A stretch of 36,048 nucleotides of DNA from NCBI GenBank assembly GCA_002197545.1, contig NFUO01000753.1:1-36048 (forward strand), in the 5' to 3' direction. Of the stretch, positions 24,999 to 33,522 are shown one piece after another. The DNA comes from Acidobacteria subdivision 2 bacterium RH1 MAG20. GTDB taxonomy: Bacteria > Acidobacteriota > Terriglobia > Terriglobales > Acidobacteriaceae. Under the pieces are notes generated by a model that had not been told where the DNA came from, did not search any database, and saw nothing but the letters and a program-made list of their open reading frames with translations. A program made the translations under genes and the position numbers. Each line of letters starts with the position of its first letter. Within the stretch, counting starts at the first letter, position 1.

Positions 24999-26093
24999 AT
25001 GGCAAAACCGCTTCGCAGTGACAACCTAGTGCCGCCGAATATGCAATTTACTCATTTCGGCGTGCTTAACGACGGTAGCCAGAGCAAAGGATCGCTCTAC
25101 AGTTCCATCGCCATTAACGTTGTTATCGCGATCGTTATCATTATCATCGGTGCTGTGGTCAGAAAGACTGTAACCCCGCCCGAGAAAGTATTGACCCTTG
25201 TCGAGCCTATCCCGCTCAAAAAGCCACCCCCTGTTCCAAAGGTCATTCCAAAGCCACTCCCCAAGCCACCCGTGCTTAAGGCGGAGCCTCCAAAAATAAA
25301 AATCCCTGAGACCAAGGTGCCCGAGCCGAAGATTCCGACGGTCAGAATGACGCATCCAGTACCGGTCGTGGTGCCTGCGCCGCCAAAACGGATTCAGCCG
25401 CCCCCTGCGCCGCGCGTCGTCAATCTCGCGCAGGCGCGCCCCGCAGCCGTCGTCAATAACTCTCCCCATCCGTCACCCGTGTCGCTTGGCCGCCCCGACA
25501 ATCCTATCGCGCCTTCCAACAGGCCTGCCGTCAGCCCCATCAATCTTGGGCAGCGGGGACTGGCCGGTATGCCCGCCTCTAATTCCGGAATGGGCCCCGC
25601 AGCAAAGGCCGTCACTCTCGGATCAGGTTCAGCAGGCAGTCAGGATATGAACGGCAGGGACAATGCTGCTCACGCTGTTCGCGGCGTCCATCTTGGCGTA
25701 GCCAACAGCACAGGCCCCATGAACTCTCGCAGCCATGTCGCTGCCGCCGGCCCGGTCAACCTTGGTCAGGCCGCCCCACCTCCTGCTCGAGAGTCCGGAG
25801 GCCCCTCTTATGCGCGTTCAGGAGCGGCCCCGAAGGTTCTATATAAGCCTCGCCCGCAATACACAGACGAGGCAATCAAGCTACACATTGAAGGCACTGT
25901 TTCTGTTCGTCTTCGCGTCTCTTCTTCCGGCGCTGTTCAGGTCCTGGGCGTCACCCGTGATCTCGGTCACGGGCTCGGCGAATCCGCGATCCGCGCCGTA
26001 GAAGGCACTCGTTTTTCTCCAGCCACTGATGCATCCGGCCGACCAATTGATTGGGAGGGCGTCGTCAACGTTGCCTTCCAGCTTGCCGGGTAA
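24999..26093 (+). CDS. TonB-family energy-transducing protein
   Basis: 364 aa. Layout of TonB: cytosolic N-terminus, one membrane helix (about 34-55, SIAINVVIAIVIIIIGAVV), a Pro/Lys-rich periplasmic rod (about 60-150, many KP, EP and VP pairs), a low-complexity Ala/Gly/Ser/Asn linker (about 150-275) and a TonB C-terminal domain (about 280-364: YKPRPQYTDEAIKLHIEGTV, then VRLRVSSSGAV and FSPATDASGRPIDW). It would link ExbBD to outer-membrane receptors such as the one at the window start; exbB and exbD are not here. The start ATG 24999 follows GAAGGA (24983-24988); an in-frame extension to 24918 lacks family character. The next gene follows after 82 nt, possibly in the same operon. Confidence 0.9.
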   Translation: MAKPLRSDNLVPPNMQFTHFGVLNDGSQSKGSLYSSIAINVVIAIVIIIIGAVVRKTVTPPEKVLTLVEPIPLKKPPPVPKVIPKPLPKPPVLKAEPPKIKIPETKVPEPKIPTVRMTHPVPVVVPAPPKRIQPPPAPRVVNLAQARPAAVVNNSPHPSPVSLGRPDNPIAPSNRPAVSPINLGQRGLAGMPASNSGMGPAAKAVTLGSGSAGSQDMNGRDNAAHAVRGVHLGVANSTGPMNSRSHVAAAGPVNLGQAAPPPARESGGPSYARSGAAPKVLYKPRPQYTDEAIKLHIEGTVSVRLRVSSSGAVQVLGVTRDLGHGLGESAIRAVEGTRFSPATDASGRPIDWEGVVNVAFQLAG

Positions 26094-26175
26094 ACCTATT
26101 TGTCCTGGTTGCTGTTTGAACCATAAAGATCTTTTACGAAGGCTGACCGTAAGGTCGCCGCAGGAGCCGCAAACG

Positions 26176-28020
26176 ATGAACTTCGGGAAACAATCTACCG
26201 CCGGTGTGCTGCTGGCGCTCTTTATCGCAACCACCCTCCCTGCCGGTGCAGCAGTAGGATTCCCGCACTTTGGAAAGAAAAAGCAGGACCAAAACGTCCT
26301 GCCCTCACGCAAACTTACCGCAGATCAAACTGCGTTGATCGACAAGGCTATCGCACGGGAAAAGGTGGTGATTGCCACTCTTAAAAATCGGGCCCCACTC
26401 GTCGAAACCTACATCCAGAACATGCGGCCGGATACTGTCGTCAATCAGATGCCTGAATCCGACCAACACTTCCTCGGACGCGTCCAGTTCGCCAATGTCA
26501 TTGGCAACGATGCTTACGCCAACAAATCCGCATCCAGCGGTCCACTTGGTTTTTTCAAACACTCCGCCTCCTATGTCACTGGCCTGGGCGGCAGTTTGCA
26601 CCTTAATTTCAGTCAGACCGGCTTCGTCCAGATGCTTCTTATCGATTCAAACGACTTTGACCGGCAGCATTACGACTTCAGTTTTGTACGGAAAGAGTTC
26701 CTTGGGAACACGCCCGCAGCTGTCTTTGACGTAACCCCTATCTCCGGAAAGAATTCGACTGGCCGCTTTTTTGGCCGTATATGGATAGAGACTGGTGCTG
26801 GGAATGTCGTACGATTTAACGGCGACTTCGCCGGTAGCGAGAAGGGCTACCGCGAGTTCTACCATTTCGATAGCTGGCGCACCAATGTTCAGCCTGACCT
26901 CTGGCTTCCGACCTCGGTCTATATCGAAGAGAGCGATTCAAACAGCATCTCCCACACTCTGAAATTTAAAGCGATCAACCATGTCTGGGGCTATTCTTTA
27001 AAGGTTCCGACCAATGAATCCGAGAACACCTCCCTCGAAGTTGTCGGCGCCACCGATGTCAGCAACGATGCCCAGGATGTAAGCCCTCTTGGCGCCCAGC
27101 GTGCCTGGGTCCAGCAGGCTGAGGACAATGTCGTCGAACGCCTCTACCAGGCCGGTCTGCTCGATGCCCCCAGTGACTTCGATAAGACCCTCGCTGACCT
27201 CGCTAACAATATCCTCGCCTACAACAACATCACGTTGTCCAAGCCCGTGCGTGTCCGTACGATGCTCACGCAGCCGCTCGAGTCCCTTGCCATTGGCAAC
27301 ACCATCATCATCTCCAAGGGCCTGCTTGATACTACCGGTGTTGTCACCCAGGACGGCGCGCAGCAGACAGGAAATCTCAACGCCATCCTGGCCTTCCAAC
27401 TTGCCCACATCATCCTTGGGCACCACCTCGATACCAAATACGCCTTCAATGATCAGTTGCTCTTCCCCTCAACCTCGATCTTCAAACGCATCCCTATGCA
27501 CCACACGGATGCAGACAACGAAGCCGCTGCTAAAAAAGCCATCGAGTTGTTGAACGCCAAGGAGCTTGTCGGTGGCCAGCAGTATTTTGGCCTCTATCTT
27601 CAGCAGCTCCAGCAGCGAATTCAATCGATCCGTGAACTCAATGAACCCCTCATTGGGGATGGCCTTGTCAAGAGCGATAAGGACTCTACCTTCTGGATGC
27701 AGGCTTTGGAAAGCAAGAGTCCTAAACTCAACATACAGGATCTCAAACAGCAAGCTGCCATGCCGCTTTCTGCCTTCCTCCGCTTCAATCCTTGGACCGA
27801 TCAGGTCACTGTCATGCACACTGCCTACGAACCTCTCCTGAGCCCGGCTGACAAGATGCCATTTGAAGTCGAACCGGTTTACCTCAAGCTGAGCTACTAC
27901 CAGGCAGAAGCTGGTGCAGTTGCTCCGAACGCCGCGCAGCCTGCACCGCCTGCAGGCAATAACACGGGTGCACCTACTGCAACGCCGACGCCCCAGACCA
28001 CAACGCCGCCACAACAGTAA
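26176..28020 (+). CDS. Secreted M48-like protein with degenerate HExxH (probable pseudopeptidase)
   Basis: 614 aa with a signal peptide (about 1-25). The middle (about 70-290) is an unassigned domain rich in beta strands. About 335-480 resembles the M48 peptidase core: SLAIGNTIIISKGLLDTTG, then NLNAILAFQLAHIILGHHLD where M48 enzymes have HELAH. Here the first His is Phe407 and the Glu is Gln408, leaving only His411, and the downstream glutamate ligand region reads TDADNEAA. A working zinc site is therefore unlikely. The C-terminus is Pro/Thr/Ala rich. ATG 26176 has AGGAG (26162-26166) ahead. It may serve as a scaffold or chaperone in envelope assembly; that is inference. Confidence 0.8.
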   Translation: MNFGKQSTAGVLLALFIATTLPAGAAVGFPHFGKKKQDQNVLPSRKLTADQTALIDKAIAREKVVIATLKNRAPLVETYIQNMRPDTVVNQMPESDQHFLGRVQFANVIGNDAYANKSASSGPLGFFKHSASYVTGLGGSLHLNFSQTGFVQMLLIDSNDFDRQHYDFSFVRKEFLGNTPAAVFDVTPISGKNSTGRFFGRIWIETGAGNVVRFNGDFAGSEKGYREFYHFDSWRTNVQPDLWLPTSVYIEESDSNSISHTLKFKAINHVWGYSLKVPTNESENTSLEVVGATDVSNDAQDVSPLGAQRAWVQQAEDNVVERLYQAGLLDAPSDFDKTLADLANNILAYNNITLSKPVRVRTMLTQPLESLAIGNTIIISKGLLDTTGVVTQDGAQQTGNLNAILAFQLAHIILGHHLDTKYAFNDQLLFPSTSIFKRIPMHHTDADNEAAAKKAIELLNAKELVGGQQYFGLYLQQLQQRIQSIRELNEPLIGDGLVKSDKDSTFWMQALESKSPKLNIQDLKQQAAMPLSAFLRFNPWTDQVTVMHTAYEPLLSPADKMPFEVEPVYLKLSYYQAEAGAVAPNAAQPAPPAGNNTGAPTATPTPQTTTPPQQ

Positions 28021-28031
28021 TTTGTGAGGGG

Positions 28032-28072
28032 GGCATGGGGTCGTACAGGCTTTATTTAGCCGACTCCATGCC
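28032..28072 (+). terminator. Candidate terminator after the M48-like gene
   Basis: GGCATGGGGTCG (28032-28043) pairs with CGACTCCATGCC (28061-28072), 12 pairs with one G-T. The 17-nt loop and the TTCTAAATAAAG tail are less than ideal, but the position just after the stop codon fits. Confidence 0.55.
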
Positions 28073-28151
28073 TTCTAAATAAAGTAGAAAGTCAACTTGA
28101 ATTTCGGTTCTTTTCTAACCAAACACACATTTCGTCCAGGAGGCGACCCAC

Positions 28152-28694
28152 TTGAAACTGCATACCCTTATCGGCTGTTTCGCCTGCGTGCTTGGCCTCA
28201 CCACATGGTCGCATGCACAAGCTGTTCCCACTGCGACACGCGCTTCACATATACAACTCGGCGGCGGTTTCACGTATGCCCGTCCTGACTATAGCTATCC
28301 AATCAAAGGCTTTAGCGGCTACGGAGATTTTGATTTTACCCGGCATCTCGGCGTGGAAGGTGATCTTCACTTCGTAAACGTGTTCACTCCGGCAGATATC
28401 TCGGAAAATTCTTATCTCATCGGGCCACGTTTTCGGCTTCACTATGGCCGCATCACACCCTATGCCAAAGCACTCTTCGGAGTTGGGCGCTTTGGATACC
28501 AGTACCCCAGCGCGTGGGGACATGCTTCCACTTATACCTACGGCGTGTATGCTTTCGGCGGTGGAGTGGATTACCATGCCACCAGGCACCTCAACATTCG
28601 CCCCTTCGATATCGAATTTCAAAAATGGCCCAGCTTCCCGCAGAATGGCCTTACACCGATTGTCATGACATTTGGCGCAGCTTATGCCTTTTAG
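28152..28694 (+). CDS. Outer-membrane beta-barrel protein, paralogue 1
   Basis: 180-aa small porin-like barrel (OmpA/OmpW-size). It starts at TTG 28152, which is supported by a full AGGAGG (28138-28143) 8 nt ahead. Signal peptide about 1-23 (ending WSHAQA). Alternating strands follow: LGGGFTYARPDYS, GDFDFTRHLGVEGDLHFV, GRITPYAKALFGVGRF, FGGGVDYHATRHLNIRPFDIE and the terminal TFGAAYAF, an outer-membrane insertion signal ending in Phe. It is clearly related to the protein at 29095-29631. Function unknown; such barrels are usually structural or small pores. Confidence 0.85.
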   Translation: MKLHTLIGCFACVLGLTTWSHAQAVPTATRASHIQLGGGFTYARPDYSYPIKGFSGYGDFDFTRHLGVEGDLHFVNVFTPADISENSYLIGPRFRLHYGRITPYAKALFGVGRFGYQYPSAWGHASTYTYGVYAFGGGVDYHATRHLNIRPFDIEFQKWPSFPQNGLTPIVMTFGAAYAF

Positions 28695-28828
28695 ATCGAT
28701 CCTGTAATGCTTTGAGTGGAAATCTATCGGCGGCGGAACTTTGGGCCGCCGCCGAATGGAAATAGAGTTGCATCGAAGGGAAGTAATTAACCCTTAGTAA
28801 AATCAATAAATTCAAGTTGTTTCTAAAA

Positions 28829-28924
28829 ACTGCCGAAAAAGCCTCTAGTTCCTGTTTATTAAAGACATGGCTTCAACCGTGTTTTTAGTTGCTCATTGCT
28901 CGACGGCTTTAGTCGTTGAGGTGT
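28829..28924. repeat. Two-hairpin intergenic repeat, copy B
   Basis: Matches copy A in order: CTGCCGAAAAAG, then ACATGGCTTCAACCGTGT (hairpin 1, about 28865-28882), then CGACGGCTTTAGTCGTTG (hairpin 2, about 28901-28918) and a GAGGTG tail. It lies between the tandem barrel genes, in the 400-bp gap 28695-29094, which otherwise holds nothing I can support. It is more diverged than copy C. Confidence 0.6.
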
Positions 28925-29094
28925 GCTCTCTTGATTCGGCTGACGTTTCTATCCTCTTTGCCTTTGTCTCGCTCTAAGCAGAAGTCCTTTTATGCTGCTC
29001 CAAAGAAATTGCCGAACACCATCTCGGCTTGGCCTTTCTCGTATGGGCTACGATTTAGTTATGACAACGGGCACACCGCTCCAGGGGGATGTAT

Positions 29095-29631
29095 TTGCTC
29101 ACTAAGATTATCGTCTTCATCTGCCTGACCGGAGGCGCAGCATCCATGTTGTCCGCCCAGGCCAGGCCAACTGCATCACGCACTGCCGACCTCCAGATCG
29201 GAGGTGGCTTCACAACCGCTCACTCCGATTACCTTCCTAACCGTATCAACGGTGGCGCGGCTTATTTCGATCTCGACTTCACCCATCACCTCGGCGTCGA
29301 AGGTGTATTTCATTTCGTCAAGGATGGAAAAGGGACTGATATTTATGAAAAGACCTACGAGATTGGCGGCCGCTACCACCGGACTTATGGGAGGTTTATG
29401 CCTTACGCCAAACTCATGTACGGTCGTGGCGTCTTTAATTTCCCTGCCTATCCTGGCTACCCCCATGCCAATCTGGCCTACAATCTTTTCGCCGTCGGAG
29501 GCGGCTTGGACTACAGAGTCCTGCCCCACCTCAATGCACGCGTCGAATACGAATACCAGCGATGGTTTGGGTTCCCCCAAAGCGGCCTTACTCCATCGCT
29601 CCTTACCTTTGGCGCTGCTTATCACTTTTGA
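29095..29631 (+). CDS. Outer-membrane beta-barrel protein, paralogue 2
   Basis: 178-aa paralogue of the preceding barrel. Shared landmarks: GGGFTTAHSDY, FDLDFTHHLGVEGVFHFV, GRFMPYAKLMYGRGVF, VGGGLDYRVLPHLNARVEYE, FPQSGLTP and the terminal TFGAAYHF. Signal peptide about 1-22 (ASMLSAQA). Start choice: ATG 29089 touches the AGGGGG (29083-29088) with no spacing, while TTG 29095 is 6 nt away from it and matches the TTG used by the paralogue, so I prefer TTG 29095. The product of either start is the same except for two residues. A strong terminator follows. Confidence 0.85.
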   Translation: MLTKIIVFICLTGGAASMLSAQARPTASRTADLQIGGGFTTAHSDYLPNRINGGAAYFDLDFTHHLGVEGVFHFVKDGKGTDIYEKTYEIGGRYHRTYGRFMPYAKLMYGRGVFNFPAYPGYPHANLAYNLFAVGGGLDYRVLPHLNARVEYEYQRWFGFPQSGLTPSLLTFGAAYHF

Positions 29632-29667
29632 TTACCGCCCAGCGCATATGCCGTCGCAACACAAAAA

Positions 29668-29691
29668 CCCCCTGCTAATCAAGGGGGCTTT
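29668..29691 (+). terminator. Intrinsic terminator after the barrel gene
   Basis: CCCCCT (29668-29673) pairs with AGGGGG (29682-29687) around an 8-nt loop and is followed by CTTTCTATTT. A short GC stem with a U-rich tail directly downstream of the stop codon at 29631. Confidence 0.75.
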
Positions 29692-29702
29692 CTATTTGAA
29701 AC

Positions 29703-29735
29703 GAGATAGATCCAGCATTGTGCTGGATCTATCTC
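29703..29735. terminator. Perfect 15-bp hairpin between convergent barrel genes
   Basis: GAGATAGATCCAGCA (29703-29717) and TGCTGGATCTATCTC (29721-29735) are exact inverted repeats with a 3-nt TTG loop. It lies between genes ending at 29631 (plus) and 29847 (minus), so it may back up termination in both directions. It is followed by CTATCTGTT on the plus side. Confidence 0.6.
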
Positions 29736-29846
29736 TATCTGTTAGAAACAAAATTTCACATCAATATCAGCAAGAACGGCTTCGATACCTGGCAACACCA
29801 CCACTTGAAGAAAAATGCCCGGAGATAACCAAAAAACAGGTGCTCC

Positions 29847-30452
29847 CTAGAAGTGGTACGCAATACCGATCGACGGTGACGAAACAAGCTGATAGCGATT
29901 GGTCTTGAAGATATCTCCCGGAAGTCCAAAGTCCGGTGTCTTGGCGACGAAGCCACGATATTCAGCACGGACATCGAAGCTCGGACTGATCTCATAGGCA
30001 AGACCCACTCCAAAAAGACCGCCAATCTCGGTATTCGATTTCGCGTCGATCTGGTAAGTCCCGTTGTCTAGGAGAGGATGAAAAACCATCGCGCCCACGC
30101 CTATTTCAGCGAACGGATTGAAGTTCCCGAAGTTCAGGCTGTAGACATACGCGACGCTGTACTCCGACTGAAGCGTATGGATGCCTCCCTGCGCTTTGCC
30201 GGAAACCATATATTTCTGCGTGTTCTGTGCGTACCCATAGTTCGCTTCAAGTGCACTGCGTGGCGTCAGCATGTAGCGGTAGCTGGCCAGAAGTCCCAGA
30301 GTAGTAGTGGTGTTTTTCTGTATAGCATTTCCATTTACCTGGGGGGCAAATGCTCCTGTGGCGCTAACGCTTACGTCCTGCCGGCTCTCCTGCGCGTAAC
30401 CGGCAACTGCTGTCAGCATCAGTGCGCCCAGCAACAATATCGTCTTCTTCAT
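29847..30452 (-). CDS. Outer-membrane beta-barrel protein (OmpA/OmpW-like size)
   Basis: 201 aa with a signal peptide (about 1-20, MKKTILLLGALMLTAVAGYA). It is an eight-strand-type barrel by strand pattern: TLGLLASYRYMLTPRSALEANYGYA, YSVAYVYSLNFGNFNPFAEIG and FDVRAEYRGFVAK are visible (only key parts given), ending SIGIAYHF with a terminal Phe. It is not close to the two barrels upstream but has the same architecture. It is convergent with them and shares their terminator region. Function unknown; a structural or adhesion role is possible. Confidence 0.85.
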   Translation of the reverse strand: MKKTILLLGALMLTAVAGYAQESRQDVSVSATGAFAPQVNGNAIQKNTTTTLGLLASYRYMLTPRSALEANYGYAQNTQKYMVSGKAQGGIHTLQSEYSVAYVYSLNFGNFNPFAEIGVGAMVFHPLLDNGTYQIDAKSNTEIGGLFGVGLAYEISPSFDVRAEYRGFVAKTPDFGLPGDIFKTNRYQLVSSPSIGIAYHF

Positions 30453-30594
30453 TCTTAGCTAGATCCCTTCGAATTCGTCCGTGACTTTCTACGCTGTCCC
30501 ACAGGCAACGCGTTTCAAACAGTCACGAAGCGCCGTAGTCATGTCCTTCATTGTAACCGCACACAGGCCCGCAGAACGGTCTTGGACGCAAGAA

Positions 30595-30621
30595 GGCCGG
30601 AGGACGATACATCCTCCGGCC
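30595..30621 (-). terminator. Intrinsic terminator after the Spy-like gene
   Basis: GGCCGGAGGA (30595-30604) and TCCTCCGGCC (30612-30621) are exact inverted repeats with a 7-nt loop. On the minus strand a TTCTT run follows. It begins 21 nt past the stop codon of the Spy-like gene. Confidence 0.75.
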
Positions 30622-30642
30622 ATTTCCTTCTCAATTGCCTTA

Positions 30643-31107
30643 TTATTGCGGAGGTGGTGGAGGTGGCGCAGCCCCTTCCCCGCCCTGACGATTTTGCTGG
30701 CGTTCCTTCATCTTCGCCAACATTGCGTCATACTTCGTCTTCTGCTCGTCGGTCAACACGTTGCGTATCTTGTCCTGCGAAGCCTGGCGAATATCCATCA
30801 TCTTGCTCCGCTTGTCCGCCTGTGCCGTAGTAGTGTCTTGCCGCGCGGCCTTCATCTGGCTCATCGTGTCGGCATCGATGGCCTTTACCTGTGTTACCTG
30901 ATCGGGAGTCAGGCTCAACTGCTTCGTCAGCCTCTCAACTTGTCCCCCTCCTCTGCCCGCACGACCGCCCATGTTGCCCTGCTGTTGTGGTGGAGGTGGC
31001 GCAGTATTGTCCTGCGCCATCACCATCGGCGCAGCACTCAGCGTAGCCGTACAGAGCGCCAGCACAGCCGCCCGCATCATCGGTTTATGAAACAATGTCC
31101 TTTTCAT
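30643..31107 (-). CDS. Spy/CpxP-like periplasmic protein
   Basis: 154 aa with a signal peptide (about 1-31, ending PMVMAQ), a short Pro/Gln/Gly-rich stretch and a helical core with two LTxxQ-type motifs: LSLTPDQVTQVKAID and VLTDEQKTKYDAMLAKM, the hallmark of the Spy/CpxP family. These proteins form a helical cradle that protects unfolded envelope proteins. The C-terminus is Gly/Pro rich (APPPPPPQ). GAGAGAGG precedes the ATG at 31107. A hairpin (31133-31151) lies upstream. It follows the LysR gene on the same strand by 116 nt, but probably has its own promoter. Confidence 0.85.
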   Translation of the reverse strand: MKRTLFHKPMMRAAVLALCTATLSAAPMVMAQDNTAPPPPQQQGNMGGRAGRGGGQVERLTKQLSLTPDQVTQVKAIDADTMSQMKAARQDTTTAQADKRSKMMDIRQASQDKIRNVLTDEQKTKYDAMLAKMKERQQNRQGGEGAAPPPPPPQ

Positions 31108-31132
31108 CGGATACCTCTCTCGTGTGCATCCA

Positions 31133-31151
31133 CCGGAGAGGTCGTCTCCGG
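31133..31151 (-). terminator. Hairpin between the LysR gene and the Spy-like gene
   Basis: CCGGAGA (31133-31139) and TCTCCGG (31145-31151) form a perfect 7-bp stem with a 5-nt loop. It could end the LysR message or lie in the leader of the Spy-like mRNA, 26 nt from its ATG. No U-tract follows on the minus strand, so the terminator label is tentative. Confidence 0.35.
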
Positions 31152-31223
31152 CGCGTAAGTCTACCCGATACAGACGCGCTTCCCGGATAAAGGTTTCCCC
31201 ATTCCTGAAATTTCACGCCGAAT

Positions 31224-32147
31224 CTATATCCCCCGTTCCGGCAGAAAACAATAGGGATCGCCATGCGCCGCCGCATACGCCTCCACCACCTTCAAAAAAG
31301 CAAGCGCCACATGCGACAAGCTGGCCTGTTTTCTATAAACCAGCCGCAACTTGCGCTCAATCTGCAGCTCCGGAATCTGCACCCTCACCAGGGAGCCGCC
31401 CTGCAACTCCGTCCGCACCGTCAAACCAGGCACCAACGCCACCCCATTGCCCATCTCCACAAACCTCTTAATTGCCTCCAGCGAGGGCAGTTCCACCCCC
31501 ATATGCAGCACCGTCTTATGCCGCTTGAACGCCTGAATCACCTTTTGCCGCTGTGGCGACGAAATATTATGCGCAATAAAATTCTGTGCCCCTAGCTGAC
31601 GGATCGAAACCGTTCCCGCCTTCGCCAGCGGATGCCGCGGGTTCACCACAAATACAAGCTCATCCCGATAAACCACCATCGACTTCACCTGCGCATCGTC
31701 CGGCCGGAACGAAAGCACCCCAATCTCCACCGAATGCATCAATACTTCATCCGAAATCCGACTAGCCAGCGCCCGTTGCACTGCCAACTTGATCCGCGGA
31801 TTCTGTCGCCGAAACTCATCCAGCAGCGGCAGCAGGTAAAGACACGTGTACTCATTTGCCGCCAGAGTCAACTTGCCCCGATGCAGCGACCGCAGCTCCG
31901 TCAAAGCTACCCCCGCCTCGTTCCGCAGGTTCAGCAGCTTCGCCGCATACTCCCGCAGAACCTCACCCGCGTCAGTCAGCGTTCCGTCCCGCGATGAGCG
32001 CTCAAACAACACTTCCCCCAGCTCCCCTTCCAGTTTTGCGATTGCCTGACTCACTGCAGGTTGCGTACGATGAAGCCGTGCCGCGGCCCGCGAAAAGCTC
32101 CGCTCCTCCGCTACCGCCAGAAATGTCTCCATTTGCACTAGATCCAT
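31224..32147 (-). CDS. LysR-family transcriptional regulator
   Basis: 307 aa, the usual length. Winged helix at about 3-62 (METFLAVAEERSFSRAAARLH, then QPAVSQAIAKLEGELGEVLF given in part) and a periplasmic-binding-protein-like effector domain (about 90-295: LTLAANEYTCLYLLPLLDEF, LVFVVNPRHPLA, VEMGNGVALVPGLTV). It is divergent from leuA, the classic LysR layout in which the regulator controls the neighbour operon, so it probably governs leucine biosynthesis, perhaps with a pathway intermediate as effector. The ATG 32147 fits the family N-terminus MDLVQMETFL. It is not identifiable as LeuO by sequence alone. Confidence 0.9.
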   Translation of the reverse strand: MDLVQMETFLAVAEERSFSRAAARLHRTQPAVSQAIAKLEGELGEVLFERSSRDGTLTDAGEVLREYAAKLLNLRNEAGVALTELRSLHRGKLTLAANEYTCLYLLPLLDEFRRQNPRIKLAVQRALASRISDEVLMHSVEIGVLSFRPDDAQVKSMVVYRDELVFVVNPRHPLAKAGTVSIRQLGAQNFIAHNISSPQRQKVIQAFKRHKTVLHMGVELPSLEAIKRFVEMGNGVALVPGLTVRTELQGGSLVRVQIPELQIERKLRLVYRKQASLSHVALAFLKVVEAYAAAHGDPYCFLPERGI

Positions 32148-32167
32148 GCCTCACCCCGCTATAAAAA

Positions 32168-32240
32168 GAATTACTCAATTTGAATACTTCGATTAGAATT
32201 ACTGATACATGTGGAAGTCATCATAAGCCTGCATTATGAT
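32168..32240. promoter_or_regulatory. Candidate LysR binding region and leuA promoter
   Basis: Between the divergent LysR and leuA genes lie a direct repeat GAATTACT (32168-32175 and 32196-32203, 28 bp apart) and an interrupted dyad with outer arms AATT/AATT and inner arms AAT/ATT (32177-32200), which resembles the loose T-N11-A symmetry of LysR sites. TATGAT (32235-32240) may be the leuA -10 box; I see no good -35 box, as expected of an activator-dependent promoter. Confidence 0.45.
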
Positions 32241-32269
32241 AGCGTCTAGATCGGGAGTGCCAACTTTCT

Positions 32270-33445
<1,176 letters not shown>

Positions 33446-33450
33446 GTTGT

Positions 33451-33515
33451 GTTAAGGGCACGGCTGAAGCCGTGCCAAAGAATTTCGGATAACGTGGGGC
33501 TTTAACCCCTGAGGT
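33451..33515. repeat. Two-hairpin intergenic repeat, copy C, in the leuA-leuB spacer
   Basis: Hairpin 1 is GGCACGGCT-GA-AGCCGTGCC (33457-33476, perfect); hairpin 2 is GGGGCTTTAACCCC (33496-33509), followed by TGAGGTAC. The tail GAGG (33511-33514) sits 8 nt before the leuB ATG and appears to be its ribosome binding site. Copies A and B have TAGGTAC and GAGGTG in the same place. Confidence 0.65.
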
Positions 33516-33522
33516 ACAAAGT

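Noticed and set aside
30481..31158. Plus-strand frame of 225 codons
   Set aside because: Antisense to the Spy-like gene, which has a signal peptide, LTxxQ motifs, an RBS and a terminator on the other strand.
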